A DNA stretch of 64,000 nt from Tateyamaria sp. ANG-S1 (GTDB taxonomy: Bacteria > Pseudomonadota > Alphaproteobacteria > Rhodobacterales > Rhodobacteraceae): the NCBI RefSeq assembly GCF_000814025.1, contig NZ_JWLL01000009.1:173852-237851 (forward strand), written 5' to 3'. The number at the start of each line of letters is the position of its first letter. The first letter of the stretch is position 1. Positions 1 to 7,894 of the stretch are shown here, piece by piece. Position numbers and translations under genes: made by a program. The notes below the pieces were generated by a model. It saw only the letters and a program-made list of their open reading frames with translations, was not told the origin of the DNA and made no database searches.

Positions 1-672
1 CCCGACTATGGCACACTGGAGAGTTATCATGCCGCTGTGGCTCGGGCTGACCCGCCCTGGTCTCGTGAAGAGCTCCTAAATGCGACCATGGAACAAGGGA
101 TGCGGTTCGTCCCTGGTCAGGGCTGGTCCTATTCGAACATTGGCTACATGTTCGTGCGCGAGCTCATTGAAGAACGAACTGGTCAATCACTCGCGGACGC
201 AATTTCCACATTCATTCCAGAGCCGTTGGGCCTGTCTGGCATCGAGTTCTGGGACTGCTCTGTTCAGTCATCGAGACTGCACTGGGACGCCGCCGACCGC
301 TGCGATCCAAATTGGGTTTATCATGGGTGTCTGATCGGCACCGCATCCGAAGCAGCGCGTTTGCTGGATGCTCTCTTTCGAGGCCAGCTGCTTGGATCGG
401 AAGCCTTGAGGGAAATGCTCGAACGACGAACTCTCGGTGGCCCTATTCAAGGCCGTCCTTGGTCCGAATGCGGGTATGGCCTCGGTCTTATGTCAGGGTC
501 TATGGATAACGTGGGTCGCGCGATTGGTCACTCTGGTGGTGGTCCGTTCAGCGTGAACGCCGTGTATCACTTTCCAGATTTACCCGAGCCAATCACTGTA
601 GCCTGCTTCACTGATAGGACGGACGAAGGCATCGCCGAAAATGCGGCGGTAACAATCGCGCAGTGGGAATGA
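1..672 (+). CDS. Serine hydrolase, class C beta-lactamase family (5' partial)
   Basis: The frame is open from base 1 and begins with Pro-Asp-Tyr-Gly, so the N-terminus and the SxxK nucleophile motif lie left of the window. What remains shows the second catalytic motif Tyr-Ser-Asn (YSNIGYMF) and the late motif HSGGG, which occupies the KTG-like position of class C beta-lactamases and esterase-type serine hydrolases. Such enzymes cleave amide or ester bonds through an acyl-serine intermediate. The substrate cannot be told from sequence. Family members include D-aminopeptidases and esterases, so antibiotic resistance should not be assumed. A GTG at 37 could start a shorter protein but would lack the nucleophile, so I treat the gene as partial. 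Confidence 0.85.
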   Translation, partial: PDYGTLESYHAAVARADPPWSREELLNATMEQGMRFVPGQGWSYSNIGYMFVRELIEERTGQSLADAISTFIPEPLGLSGIEFWDCSVQSSRLHWDAADRCDPNWVYHGCLIGTASEAARLLDALFRGQLLGSEALREMLERRTLGGPIQGRPWSECGYGLGLMSGSMDNVGRAIGHSGGGPFSVNAVYHFPDLPEPITVACFTDRTDEGIAENAAVTIAQWE

Positions 673-768
673 CGGCTTTGTCCGCGTTGCCGACATCGCC
701 TGGGCCGGTGTGATAGGTCTGGTCCGCGGACTTTGCTGCCGTTTGCCTTTCAAAACCGAAGGTCCGCA

Positions 769-1632
769 TCACTCGAATTCAGACGCAATCCAGTCAACGA
801 TCCGCCTTATGCGCATCTGTCCCAAATGGTCCTTGGACCATGAGACATAGAGCCCATCATCAGACGGGTCGGGATCGACCCAAATCTCCACAAGTTTCTT
901 CGTTTGTAGATCATTCTCCACCATGTATGTCGGTGCGATTGCAACGCCATGGCCGCCGATGGCAGCATCGAGCGCTAAGGCAGATCGGTCGAAGTTGAGC
1001 AGCTTGTGTGTGTCTCCATGCCCGGTTTCCTGAATCAGCTTTTCCCACCGTCGGTGCGCATCCTGAAGGAGCGGCAGCTTCAGCAAAGTCTCTAGTCCGA
1101 TTGGCCAATCCGGTCGCAGAAAATCAGGGCTGCATACAGCGACCAGCCGGATGTCCGCGAGGCGGCGCGATCCGTGAGCTGCATTCGTGTCGTGCGCTTT
1201 GCCAGGCCAGATTGCGATCTCATTCCGGCCCAGACTGCGCGCCAGAACCTGCTCGTGGACCTGTGTGGTGAGGAACACGTTCGGAAACTTGGCCGCGAAA
1301 GCGTCCATCCGGGGCATCAGCCATTTCGTCGCTGTGGAAGACCCAAGGTGAAGTGTGACACGATCAACGTCCTCGCCAATGCTCACAAAGGCAGTGTCGA
1401 GGATCGCCAAAGCGTCTTCCATCGCTGCGTGACAGCGCTCACCTTCCGGCGTCAGCGAGACACCGCGTGCGCCGCGCACAAGAAGAACCACCCCCAACTC
1501 GATTTCGAGCTGCTTGATCCGCTGGGAGACTGCGCCACGCGATAGGTTCAGATCCTCAGCCGCGCGTTGCAGGTTCCCATGCGATGCGACGATAGAGAAC
1601 ACACGGAGCGCGTTCAGGTTCACGTTCTTCAT
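769..1632 (-). CDS. LysR-family transcriptional regulator
   Basis: This is a 287-aa protein of typical LysR length. Residues about 4-62 form the winged helix-turn-helix (LNALRVFSIVASHGN, then LSRGAVSQRIKQLE). The rest is a periplasmic-binding-protein-like effector domain, ending in an IRRIVDWIASEF helix typical of the GcvA-like subgroup. It is divergently transcribed from the GNAT gene at 1757 across about 124 bp, the usual LysR arrangement, so that gene is its likeliest target. The effector is unknown. The ATG start gives the standard N-terminal helix. Confidence 0.92.
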   Translation of the reverse strand: MKNVNLNALRVFSIVASHGNLQRAAEDLNLSRGAVSQRIKQLEIELGVVLLVRGARGVSLTPEGERCHAAMEDALAILDTAFVSIGEDVDRVTLHLGSSTATKWLMPRMDAFAAKFPNVFLTTQVHEQVLARSLGRNEIAIWPGKAHDTNAAHGSRRLADIRLVAVCSPDFLRPDWPIGLETLLKLPLLQDAHRRWEKLIQETGHGDTHKLLNFDRSALALDAAIGGHGVAIAPTYMVENDLQTKKLVEIWVDPDPSDDGLYVSWSKDHLGQMRIRRIVDWIASEFE

Positions 1633-1756
1633 TCGATACCTTGGAGGCGATAGTTTTTCTAAACGCTGATAGAATTATCCCGCTTTGTCAATTTGCTGCA
1701 GGTGGCCGATACAAGCGGGCACGCAGCACTCAACGATAGCTAAACGAGATCGAGGG

Positions 1757-2752
1757 ATGACCCAAACAATCCGACCAGTGAGACCCGATGACATGCCGCG
1801 CCTGGTCGAGCTCCTTATGCTGGATGCGCGGGAGCGCCATGCAAAGAATGCCATCCTCTGGAAGATGGCGGACGACGCGCCCGCGCAAATCGAAAAGGCG
1901 CTGACATTTGCGCTAACGGCCGAGCAACAACCTTTTCGACAGTTTTGGCATGTCGCGGACGATGGGGGTCAGATCACGGGTGTTATTCATTCGATGATGC
2001 TGCCGGTTCCCCCAATCTATGCAGGCCCGTTCGGCGAGCCGGGACTGATCCTGCCCGACTCTTTTGTGGCAACCGATGCACCAAGCGGCACTGTAGAGGG
2101 CCTGTTGGCCGCAGCCGAGGACGCCCTTCACGAAGCCAGTGCCCGGATCAAACTGGCATCCTATGTGCCGGGCGAAGCTTTGCGAACCGCGTTTGAGGCA
2201 AGCGGTTATGAGCCCCTGACACTTTATCTGTCGTGCAGTGACCTTGGCGCTCAGGGAATGCCTGATGTTGTTCGACAAGCGACGGAGGACGATATTGCAG
2301 GTATCGTTGAACGCAGCGCCGAGAACCGGCAGGTTCTCTTTGACATCGACCCTTTCTGGGAAATTCATCCTGACGCTGATCCACGTTTTTCGGCCTGGAT
2401 GACGCGGAGCCTAACACTTCGGGATCGGGACATGATGGTCCTGGGAGCGCCCGAGGGTTTGCAGGGCTACATCATCGCACAGCCCGCCTCACGGCTGCAC
2501 TTTCCCCCGGCCCACGACATCACGGGAACGGGTGTGATCGATGACTACTACCATCCCGAGCTGGCCAACCCGGCTGCGCTTGACCGAGGAAGTGAGGGTT
2601 CCAATGCGCTGTTGCGCGCGGCCGAGGTGGCGTTCGCCAATCGTGGTGTGGGCGCCGCCTTTGTCGTCTGTCCGGCGGGATGGACGTCCAAAATCGAGTT
2701 GCTGGAAGCTGCTGGCTACGAGACCGCGATGGTCTGGTCCATCAAGCGATAG
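1757..2752 (+). CDS. GNAT-family N-acetyltransferase, probably two GNAT folds
   Basis: The 331-aa protein starts at an ATG just after a purine-rich cgaggg. An upstream in-frame TTG at 1685 adds residues without family likeness and was not used. The N-terminus IRPVRPDDMPRLVEL is the classical beta1-alpha1 opening of a GNAT domain. A second similar opening (VRQATEDDIAGIVE) near residue 170 suggests a tandem GNAT arrangement. The enzyme should transfer an acyl group from acyl-CoA to an amine, but the acceptor cannot be predicted. It lies opposite a LysR regulator and 88 bp before a nucleotidyltransferase gene. Function beyond the fold is unknown. Confidence 0.82.
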   Translation: MTQTIRPVRPDDMPRLVELLMLDARERHAKNAILWKMADDAPAQIEKALTFALTAEQQPFRQFWHVADDGGQITGVIHSMMLPVPPIYAGPFGEPGLILPDSFVATDAPSGTVEGLLAAAEDALHEASARIKLASYVPGEALRTAFEASGYEPLTLYLSCSDLGAQGMPDVVRQATEDDIAGIVERSAENRQVLFDIDPFWEIHPDADPRFSAWMTRSLTLRDRDMMVLGAPEGLQGYIIAQPASRLHFPPAHDITGTGVIDDYYHPELANPAALDRGSEGSNALLRAAEVAFANRGVGAAFVVCPAGWTSKIELLEAAGYETAMVWSIKR

Positions 2753-2840
2753 CACCCGCCATACCGCTCTAGTTGCAGCCCTCAACGGCTTCTTTACGTC
2801 GCTGAAGTGCGAACCTGTATGCCTTTGAAAGGAAAAGCTC

Positions 2841-3644
2841 ATGAAGTCAGAGCAAGTCATAGAGACGATCAGCAACGCACTACGCGATCATTCCGCCGTT
2901 CGCGGCCTTTTCCTGAGCGGCAGCTTCGGCAATGGACGGGCAGATGCCTATAGCGACATCGACTTCGTGCTGGTGTCGGAAGACGGACTAACCGACGAGG
3001 TTGCCGAAGCATGGAAGGCCGCCGTCGCGCGGACCGGCGATATCGTGATGTGGTGGGATCGGAATGTTCGTACTGCTCTGATCAACGCCATCACCGCAGA
3101 CTGGACACGCACGGATGTGATCATCCTGAAGCCTGAACAGTTTGCGGCACACAACAAGGCAAGCCTTCGGCCTCTCTTCGATCATGCCGGTCTTTACGAC
3201 CAGCTACCGAAAGAGCGATCACAACCGCAGGCTTCACCGGCGCGCATGTTCCGTCGGATCGAGGAGTTCATTCGCATACTGGGGCTTCTGCATCTTGCGG
3301 CAGGCCGCGAAGAATACATCAACGGTGTCGCGGGTATCTTCAACCTGCGCACCAAACTGATCGACCTCATGATTGAAGAAACCGCTTCGCCGGATCGAGG
3401 CGGAGCGCTTCACCTGAACCGCCTGCTGACCGAAGAACAGAAAGCGTCGATCACGGCCTTGCCCGCGCCTGTAGCAGAACGGGAGGCGATGATTACAACA
3501 CACCTTGCCTATGCGAAGGCCTATCTGCCGCGCGCGCGGCGACTCGCGAAACAGCGTGGCGTGGACTGGCCAGAAAAGTTTGAAGCCGCAACCTGGGAGA
3601 AGTTGAACGAGGCTTTGGGTGTTGAGCGACCCTACGAATTGTAG
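2841..3644 (+). CDS. Nucleotidyltransferase-domain protein, adenylyltransferase-like
   Basis: A 267-aa protein preceded by a good gaaagga ribosome site. Residues about 24-44 carry the polymerase-beta-type motif GSFGNGRADAYSDIDF (GSx-G-x-SDxD), with the two metal-binding Asp residues. A mostly helical C-terminal domain follows, as in aminoglycoside or lincosamide nucleotidyltransferases. It would transfer a nucleoside monophosphate to a hydroxyl of a small molecule. The neighbours (GNAT, LysR) also look like small-molecule modification genes. Whether it confers drug resistance cannot be said. Confidence 0.8.
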   Translation: MKSEQVIETISNALRDHSAVRGLFLSGSFGNGRADAYSDIDFVLVSEDGLTDEVAEAWKAAVARTGDIVMWWDRNVRTALINAITADWTRTDVIILKPEQFAAHNKASLRPLFDHAGLYDQLPKERSQPQASPARMFRRIEEFIRILGLLHLAAGREEYINGVAGIFNLRTKLIDLMIEETASPDRGGALHLNRLLTEEQKASITALPAPVAEREAMITTHLAYAKAYLPRARRLAKQRGVDWPEKFEAATWEKLNEALGVERPYEL

Positions 3645-3851
3645 AGCTGACGCTCTTCATCATGTGGCATTCTCAATACACATCGAGCGTGAGGCGCCCC
3701 AAAAGCTGACATTCGCGGCAATGCAGAAATCGAGAAGTCTGGGCTCGCTACGGACATCCGCCGCGATCTTCATGATCGGCCGCTTTGCGGTCTGGGTCAG
3801 AAATGCTTGACGTTAGGGCCAGATTTGCGTGACGCGGCCCGTTGATCGGAC

Positions 3852-4400
3852 TCGAAAAAATCTTCCGCTATGAGCGAACGCGCGGCGTCCTGGAACCGCA
3901 GTGACCTGGAGGTGCAGGCGTTGCAATGGGGCAAAGGTGTCAGCCCTGATCAGATCCTTGCGGAAGTGGATCGCCGCATCGACGAGGGCAGCCTCTTTGT
4001 GACGGACGCGCACACCATCACCGACAAAGCGTCCGTCGCCTTGGAAAGCTCGATCCTGATGACCTTCCACGCCGCAAAGGAGACACCTGCCCTCGACCTG
4101 GCGACGGAACCAGATCGCACACCTGAGGCGTTGCTTGCACGGCGCCTTGCTGTTTCTCGCACTCTGACAGAGGGACAAAAAGAGGCGATCACAACGTCGC
4201 TCACGGGTGCAGGGCGCTATGTCGGGGTGCAAGGCTTTGCAGGAACCGGCAAGACCTTCATGCTTGAGCGCGTCAACGCCTATGCAAAAGAGAGCGACTA
4301 TGAAGTGGCGGGCTATGCGCCGTCCCACCAGGCTGTCTCTGAGTTTAAGAGTGTTCTCGGCGATGCTGCCACCCTGGCCAGCTTGATTGCAGCTGAACGT
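3852..4400 (+). pseudogene. Fragment of a TraA/MobF-type conjugative relaxase-helicase
   Basis: The reading frame from about 3852 to 4400 encodes the linker and first helicase motifs of a TraA/TrwC-type protein: ERAASWNRSDLEVQALQWG, then LTEGQKEAI, then a Walker A box VQGFAGTGKT near residues 122-132 counted from the ATG at 3870. The N-terminal relaxase domain and the rest of the helicase are absent. After about 4400 the frame runs into unrelated residues and stops at 4559. A complete protein of this family is about 1000 residues or more. This is therefore a relic of an integrative or plasmid-borne conjugation module and is presumably non-functional. Confidence 0.75.
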
Positions 4401-4491
4401 CATTCGCCTGAATGCAGCTGTGGTATGCACATCTATCGGCGGTGTGCATGTCGCTCGCGAACTGGATCGGATTGCCGAATTGCGCGGCTAA
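4398..4491 (+). mobile_element. Remnant of an IS3-family transposase (orfB piece)
   Basis: In the frame offset from the relaxase fragment, the stretch reads AAVVCTSIGGVHVARELDR followed by IAELRG and a stop. This resembles the internal orfB segment of IS3-family transposases around the catalytic core (typically a DTS-x-GG-RVARELD-like sequence). Only about 30 residues survive. It abuts the truncated relaxase fragment exactly where that reading frame loses its family likeness, which suggests that insertion and later deletion of an IS cut the relaxase gene. The assignment rests on a short match. Confidence 0.5.
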
Positions 4492-4525
4492 GTGTCTACT
4501 GGTTGAGACGTTTTTTGGAATTGCC

Positions 4526-5530
4526 TCAAAGAGCGCGTGCTAGTCTGACGGCCGCATAGGTATCTCCACGCGCGCGTCGCAAGCCCAAAATCGGAATATT
4601 TTCCAAGCTGCGCGAAAGAGTTGCGTCACTTGATCGACCCACATCCAGAAACTCTAGCCAAGCTGGACGGACATAGCCTTGGCAGTCAACCAAAGCTTGC
4701 CGAAGAACGTCATCATTTAAGCTAAGCATGGACAACGTGCCTCCTTTTGGCGCCGTCGCATCAAAGGCGCAGACAACAATCGCGCTTAACGCACCGCTTA
4801 GAATGATCCGCTCAGGCAGCAACGAGGCAACCTCCGACAGATATATGCGCGTCTTTCCGTCATCCCCATAGCCGCGCCCGATACTTGCCACCAAGCCGCG
4901 TAGTTCAGCGTGCTGCTGGACCGTTCCGAAGCCGATCCGCAGCGTCTCTGGCAGCGCGACAACCTGAGCGGGAGTCCCGGCCTTTAGCAGAACATGGTCA
5001 TTGGCAACAAACGACCAATTCTGGGAAAGAACAAAATCCATACAAAGGCTTGTTTTACCTGCACCTTTGGGGCCGACGAAGGCAACAATCTGCCCGTCGT
5101 GAAACACTGCCGAAGCATGCAATTCTCCCCCACCCGCGGCCAGTATACGAGCCTTAAGCGTAGTTGAGATCACCCGGTAAAGCGCCACAAATGCAGGCAA
5201 TGGCCCCGCAGGTAGTGACAAGGTGATCCGGGTCGGTGACCTACAGGTCATCGTCATCGACTGGCAACCCCAGGTCGGGACTTCCCGCTGCAGGCGCTTG
5301 CCGAAGATCGCATTTTCGCCAATGCCGAACATTGGTTCGGTTCCTGGCTCCCAAACGTCGGGCGCCTCGCTGACAGAGAGTTCAATCGTCAAATCTGCGA
5401 CCCGGTCGGTTTGCTGCGCCCAGGAGTTTTCGGTTTCCTGCTGGATGAAAGCGACAAGCTCAGGGTCTGCATTCGATACATCGAACCGCAGGCCGCCAAC
5501 TTCGAATGGTACTACCGCTGTATGGCTCAT
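4526..5530 (-). CDS. HprK-like P-loop kinase
   Basis: The 334-aa protein has its P-loop core at residues 137-185: LHASAVFHDGQIVAFVGPKG, then AGKTS, then ANDHVLL. The Walker A box GPKGAGKT at 153-160 and the following Asp region match the HPr kinase/phosphorylase C-terminal fold used by HprK-like enzymes in peptide-modification clusters. Characterised relatives in lasso peptide clusters phosphorylate a C-terminal serine. I chose the ATG at 5530 because it overlaps the upstream methyltransferase stop as ATGA. It is the last gene of a five-gene minus-strand operon. The predicted substrate here is the serine-rich peptide at 9897, which is inference. Confidence 0.8.
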   Translation of the reverse strand: MSHTAVVPFEVGGLRFDVSNADPELVAFIQQETENSWAQQTDRVADLTIELSVSEAPDVWEPGTEPMFGIGENAIFGKRLQREVPTWGCQSMTMTCRSPTRITLSLPAGPLPAFVALYRVISTTLKARILAAGGGELHASAVFHDGQIVAFVGPKGAGKTSLCMDFVLSQNWSFVANDHVLLKAGTPAQVVALPETLRIGFGTVQQHAELRGLVASIGRGYGDDGKTRIYLSEVASLLPERIILSGALSAIVVCAFDATAPKGGTLSMLSLNDDVLRQALVDCQGYVRPAWLEFLDVGRSSDATLSRSLENIPILGLRRARGDTYAAVRLARAL

Positions 5531-6288
5531 TTTTCGAAAACCAGATGTAGAAAGGCAGGCGCAACATTGCGCCAACGCCGCAGATGCCCATTCTGCGCTA
5601 CGGCTTCGGCACTAGGTACAGGTTCATGCAGTGCACTAAGCCTGAGACCTGCGGACAGAAAAGGTCGCAGGGTGTCTTCCAGCGTCCGCTCCTGCCGCTT
5701 AACCGAAAATCCGGCACGACCCGCTTCCCGCGCTGTCTGAAACCTGACCACGCCGGGCACATCAGACCGAGAGGAATATCGAAAAAGATTGATAGCATGT
5801 GCCCCGTCGCACTTGGCCCATTCCATTCCGCCATGACTGAAACATGGGTGCAGCAGAGCCAAACATAGACGACCGCCTGGCCGCAAAGCGCGCTCTGCAC
5901 CAAAAGCGACCGGCTCGAGACGTCGTGTGCTCATTAGCAGCATGAAGCCTACGATCAGATCCGCGCTTTCGCGCTGCTGCAACGCAAACGGCGCGTCCGC
6001 ACACACGACATCGTATCGAATGTTTGGTGCGGCGTTTTCTCTTTGCGCCGACACTATCATTTTGCGCGATGTATCCAGCCCGGTGACCCGAGAGGCGTGG
6101 GTTGCAAGACGGCGGGTCATCGCTCCGTTCCCGCATCCCAAGTCAATCACATCACGGCCATCAAGCGGACCCAGCAGGTCTACGAATGCAGGCCAGTTGT
6201 ACTCCTCGCGGACCCTATCAAACCCCGCGTTGAGCTGTCTGCTCCAGTCGTCTGCGGCAGTATCCCAGTCTGTTGAATCTGCGCACAT
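5527..6288 (-). CDS. Class I SAM-dependent methyltransferase
   Basis: The 253-aa protein carries motif I, VIDLGCGNG, near residues 47-55, the acidic loop TGLDTSRKMI, and the motif II/III region ADLIVGFMLLMSTRRLEPV, all of a Rossmann-fold methyltransferase. The start ATG at 6288 overlaps the upstream glycosyltransferase stop by one base (TAATG). The stop overlaps the next start by four bases (ATGA). This tight coupling puts it in the same operon as the HprK-like kinase and the dikinase pair, so it probably methylates the peptide or its added group. The acceptor is unknown. Nothing in the sequence indicates an rRNA or protein-arginine methylase. Confidence 0.85.
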   Translation of the reverse strand: MCADSTDWDTAADDWSRQLNAGFDRVREEYNWPAFVDLLGPLDGRDVIDLGCGNGAMTRRLATHASRVTGLDTSRKMIVSAQRENAAPNIRYDVVCADAPFALQQRESADLIVGFMLLMSTRRLEPVAFGAERALRPGGRLCLALLHPCFSHGGMEWAKCDGAHAINLFRYSSRSDVPGVVRFQTAREAGRAGFSVKRQERTLEDTLRPFLSAGLRLSALHEPVPSAEAVAQNGHLRRWRNVAPAFLHLVFEK

Positions 6289-7094
6289 TAAAGCTGTCCA
6301 GCCGCCACTTGATAGGATGCCTTCCACAGCACATCCGCTTCGGACAATGGGGTATGCAGATGCCATGGCTTTGGCCGCTTCTCCTCGCGCCCTGCCCAGT
6401 GCACCAGACGAATGAATGGCCTTAGCGCCTGGAAGTCTTTGTCATCGTCCAGTTCCGGATGACCGGCGATATACATGAAGTTGTAAATCTCCGGTAAGGT
6501 CTCTACCCGAAGGTCCGAATGGCACTCGAGATATGCATTGATCAAGGGTTGATCCGCCCAATACCCTCCCGCATCGCTGTCGAGACGCAGCATCTCGTCC
6601 GCAACGCTCTCTGACAAAAGCCGCGAACCAATAACCATTAGTCCCGAGTTGAAGTGCCCAGCCTTTGGCCTTCGACAAGGCACCGCCGCAAAGTCACAGT
6701 CAAGAAACAGCAGCTCGCTCAGATCTCCTAGGCAAAGCGTATCGCTGTCCAAGTAGATTACCCGTTCGACATCTGTCTGGCGGAAGCTTTCCAGAGCAAG
6801 GAAGGCAGGCCTGTGCTTATCCGCTTCCAAAGCCTCGTCATAGGCGTCGCGCCAAAGGCAGTCGACGAAAGTGACGTTTTCATGCCGCGTCAAAATGCGC
6901 GCGCGCGCGTCGTCACTCACGCGTGCGTGATCCTGATTCTGCAAGATTCGGACAGGCAATTGCGAGAAGCCTGACATCTTAGCACCAAGCGAGTGAAGCA
7001 ATGTCTCGAGGCCAGGTAAAAACCGGTCGTCGCATACGGTGCAGATCGCTGCGCGTGGGGTTCGAATGCCAAGCGGGCGCATTGTGTCGATCAT
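6288..7094 (-). CDS. GT8-like glycosyltransferase
   Basis: A 268-aa GT-A-fold protein. The N-terminal AAICTVCDDRFLPGLETLL matches the nucleotide-sugar-binding start of glycosyltransferase family 8. A DSD metal-binding triad lies at residues 116-118 (VIYLDSDTLCLGDL), and HFNSGLMVIG follows. The C-terminal HWAGREEKRPKPW corresponds to the family HxxGxxKPW motif. It should use a UDP-sugar. It overlaps both neighbours in the operon (ATGA with the upstream gene, TAATG with the downstream one). A role in glycosylating the poly-serine peptide is inference from context. Confidence 0.85.
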   Translation of the reverse strand: MIDTMRPLGIRTPRAAICTVCDDRFLPGLETLLHSLGAKMSGFSQLPVRILQNQDHARVSDDARARILTRHENVTFVDCLWRDAYDEALEADKHRPAFLALESFRQTDVERVIYLDSDTLCLGDLSELLFLDCDFAAVPCRRPKAGHFNSGLMVIGSRLLSESVADEMLRLDSDAGGYWADQPLINAYLECHSDLRVETLPEIYNFMYIAGHPELDDDKDFQALRPFIRLVHWAGREEKRPKPWHLHTPLSEADVLWKASYQVAAGQL

Positions 7095-7888
7095 GACGGC
7101 TGTACCAATGGTGTTGTAACAGGACGCGATTGAAGCAGAGTTAGGTATTCCTCACCGGTCCGTGTGTCATCGGCGAAAGCGAACTCTATGTCGTGCCGCA
7201 GCCCGAATTCCGCATCATGGCGCAGGGCCACCTCCAGAAGCGCATCGATACGTCGAGGGGGCAGTATGCGGCCATCCTCACCTGAAACCATCCGTGCACC
7301 TGTAAGACGGTCGACCACCGTCTTGACCATCGCGTAACCATCTACAACCTGCCGACACGCACCATATGCGGCCTCGATCCGGACTTGCGACGGGTCACCT
7401 GTCAATGGATCGCAGGTAAACAACACTCCAGAAACAGTTGGATGAATCATTTCTTGCAAAATCACCGTACCTTCGCTGTCGTCGTTCGGTGGGCTGGCAG
7501 CGCGTTTGCGATAGGAACGAAGACTGTCGCATCTAAGACTGTCAGCCACCCTACGCATTGCGCGCAGTATTGCGCGTCGGCCGGTGACATTGAGAAGGCT
7601 TAGGCCAAGTCCCGCACCCGCCGCCCCTGCGGTATCCTCAAGCACCGAACTCGATCGGACAGCCAGGGGCGCAGAGTTCATCCTATCCGATATGAAAGCT
7701 TCGGCGGCGCGACCCAGATTATCCTCGCGGGCAGCCGCCACATCATCGGTAGGTACAATCGCGAAATCCGGTGTGGTAAATCCGCGATGCCGCAGTGCCA
7801 GGAGGCCTGCGGCTTTTCCGCCCAAAGTGCGCCAGCAAGAAGTCCGCTGAGCAAAGTAACAATCAGAGATGGCAACAGTCTGGTGCAT
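7091..7888 (-). CDS. PEP synthase/PPDK-type ATP-binding domain protein (split dikinase, part 1)
   Basis: The 265-aa protein contains only the ATP-grasp-like N-terminal domain of pyruvate phosphate dikinase, PEP synthase and rifampicin phosphotransferase. Diagnostic stretches are LGGKAAGLLALRHRGF (22-37), PLAVRSSSVLEDTAG (74-88), ILQEMIHPTVSGVLF, GYAMVKTVVDR and EEYLTLLQSRPV. In the family this domain splits ATP to AMP and Pi and loads a phosphate on a mobile histidine. That histidine domain is here in the separate upstream gene (7895-9697), six bases away. The pair together matches a rifampicin-phosphotransferase-like layout cut in two. The acceptor is unknown. Confidence 0.85.
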   Translation of the reverse strand: MHQTVAISDCYFAQRTSCWRTLGGKAAGLLALRHRGFTTPDFAIVPTDDVAAAREDNLGRAAEAFISDRMNSAPLAVRSSSVLEDTAGAAGAGLGLSLLNVTGRRAILRAMRRVADSLRCDSLRSYRKRAASPPNDDSEGTVILQEMIHPTVSGVLFTCDPLTGDPSQVRIEAAYGACRQVVDGYAMVKTVVDRLTGARMVSGEDGRILPPRRIDALLEVALRHDAEFGLRHDIEFAFADDTRTGEEYLTLLQSRPVTTPLVQPS

Positions 7889-7894
7889 TGCCGT

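Noticed and set aside
3619..3810. 63-codon frame after the nucleotidyltransferase gene
   Set aside because: Overlaps the end of a real gene, has no ribosome site and no recognisable sequence.
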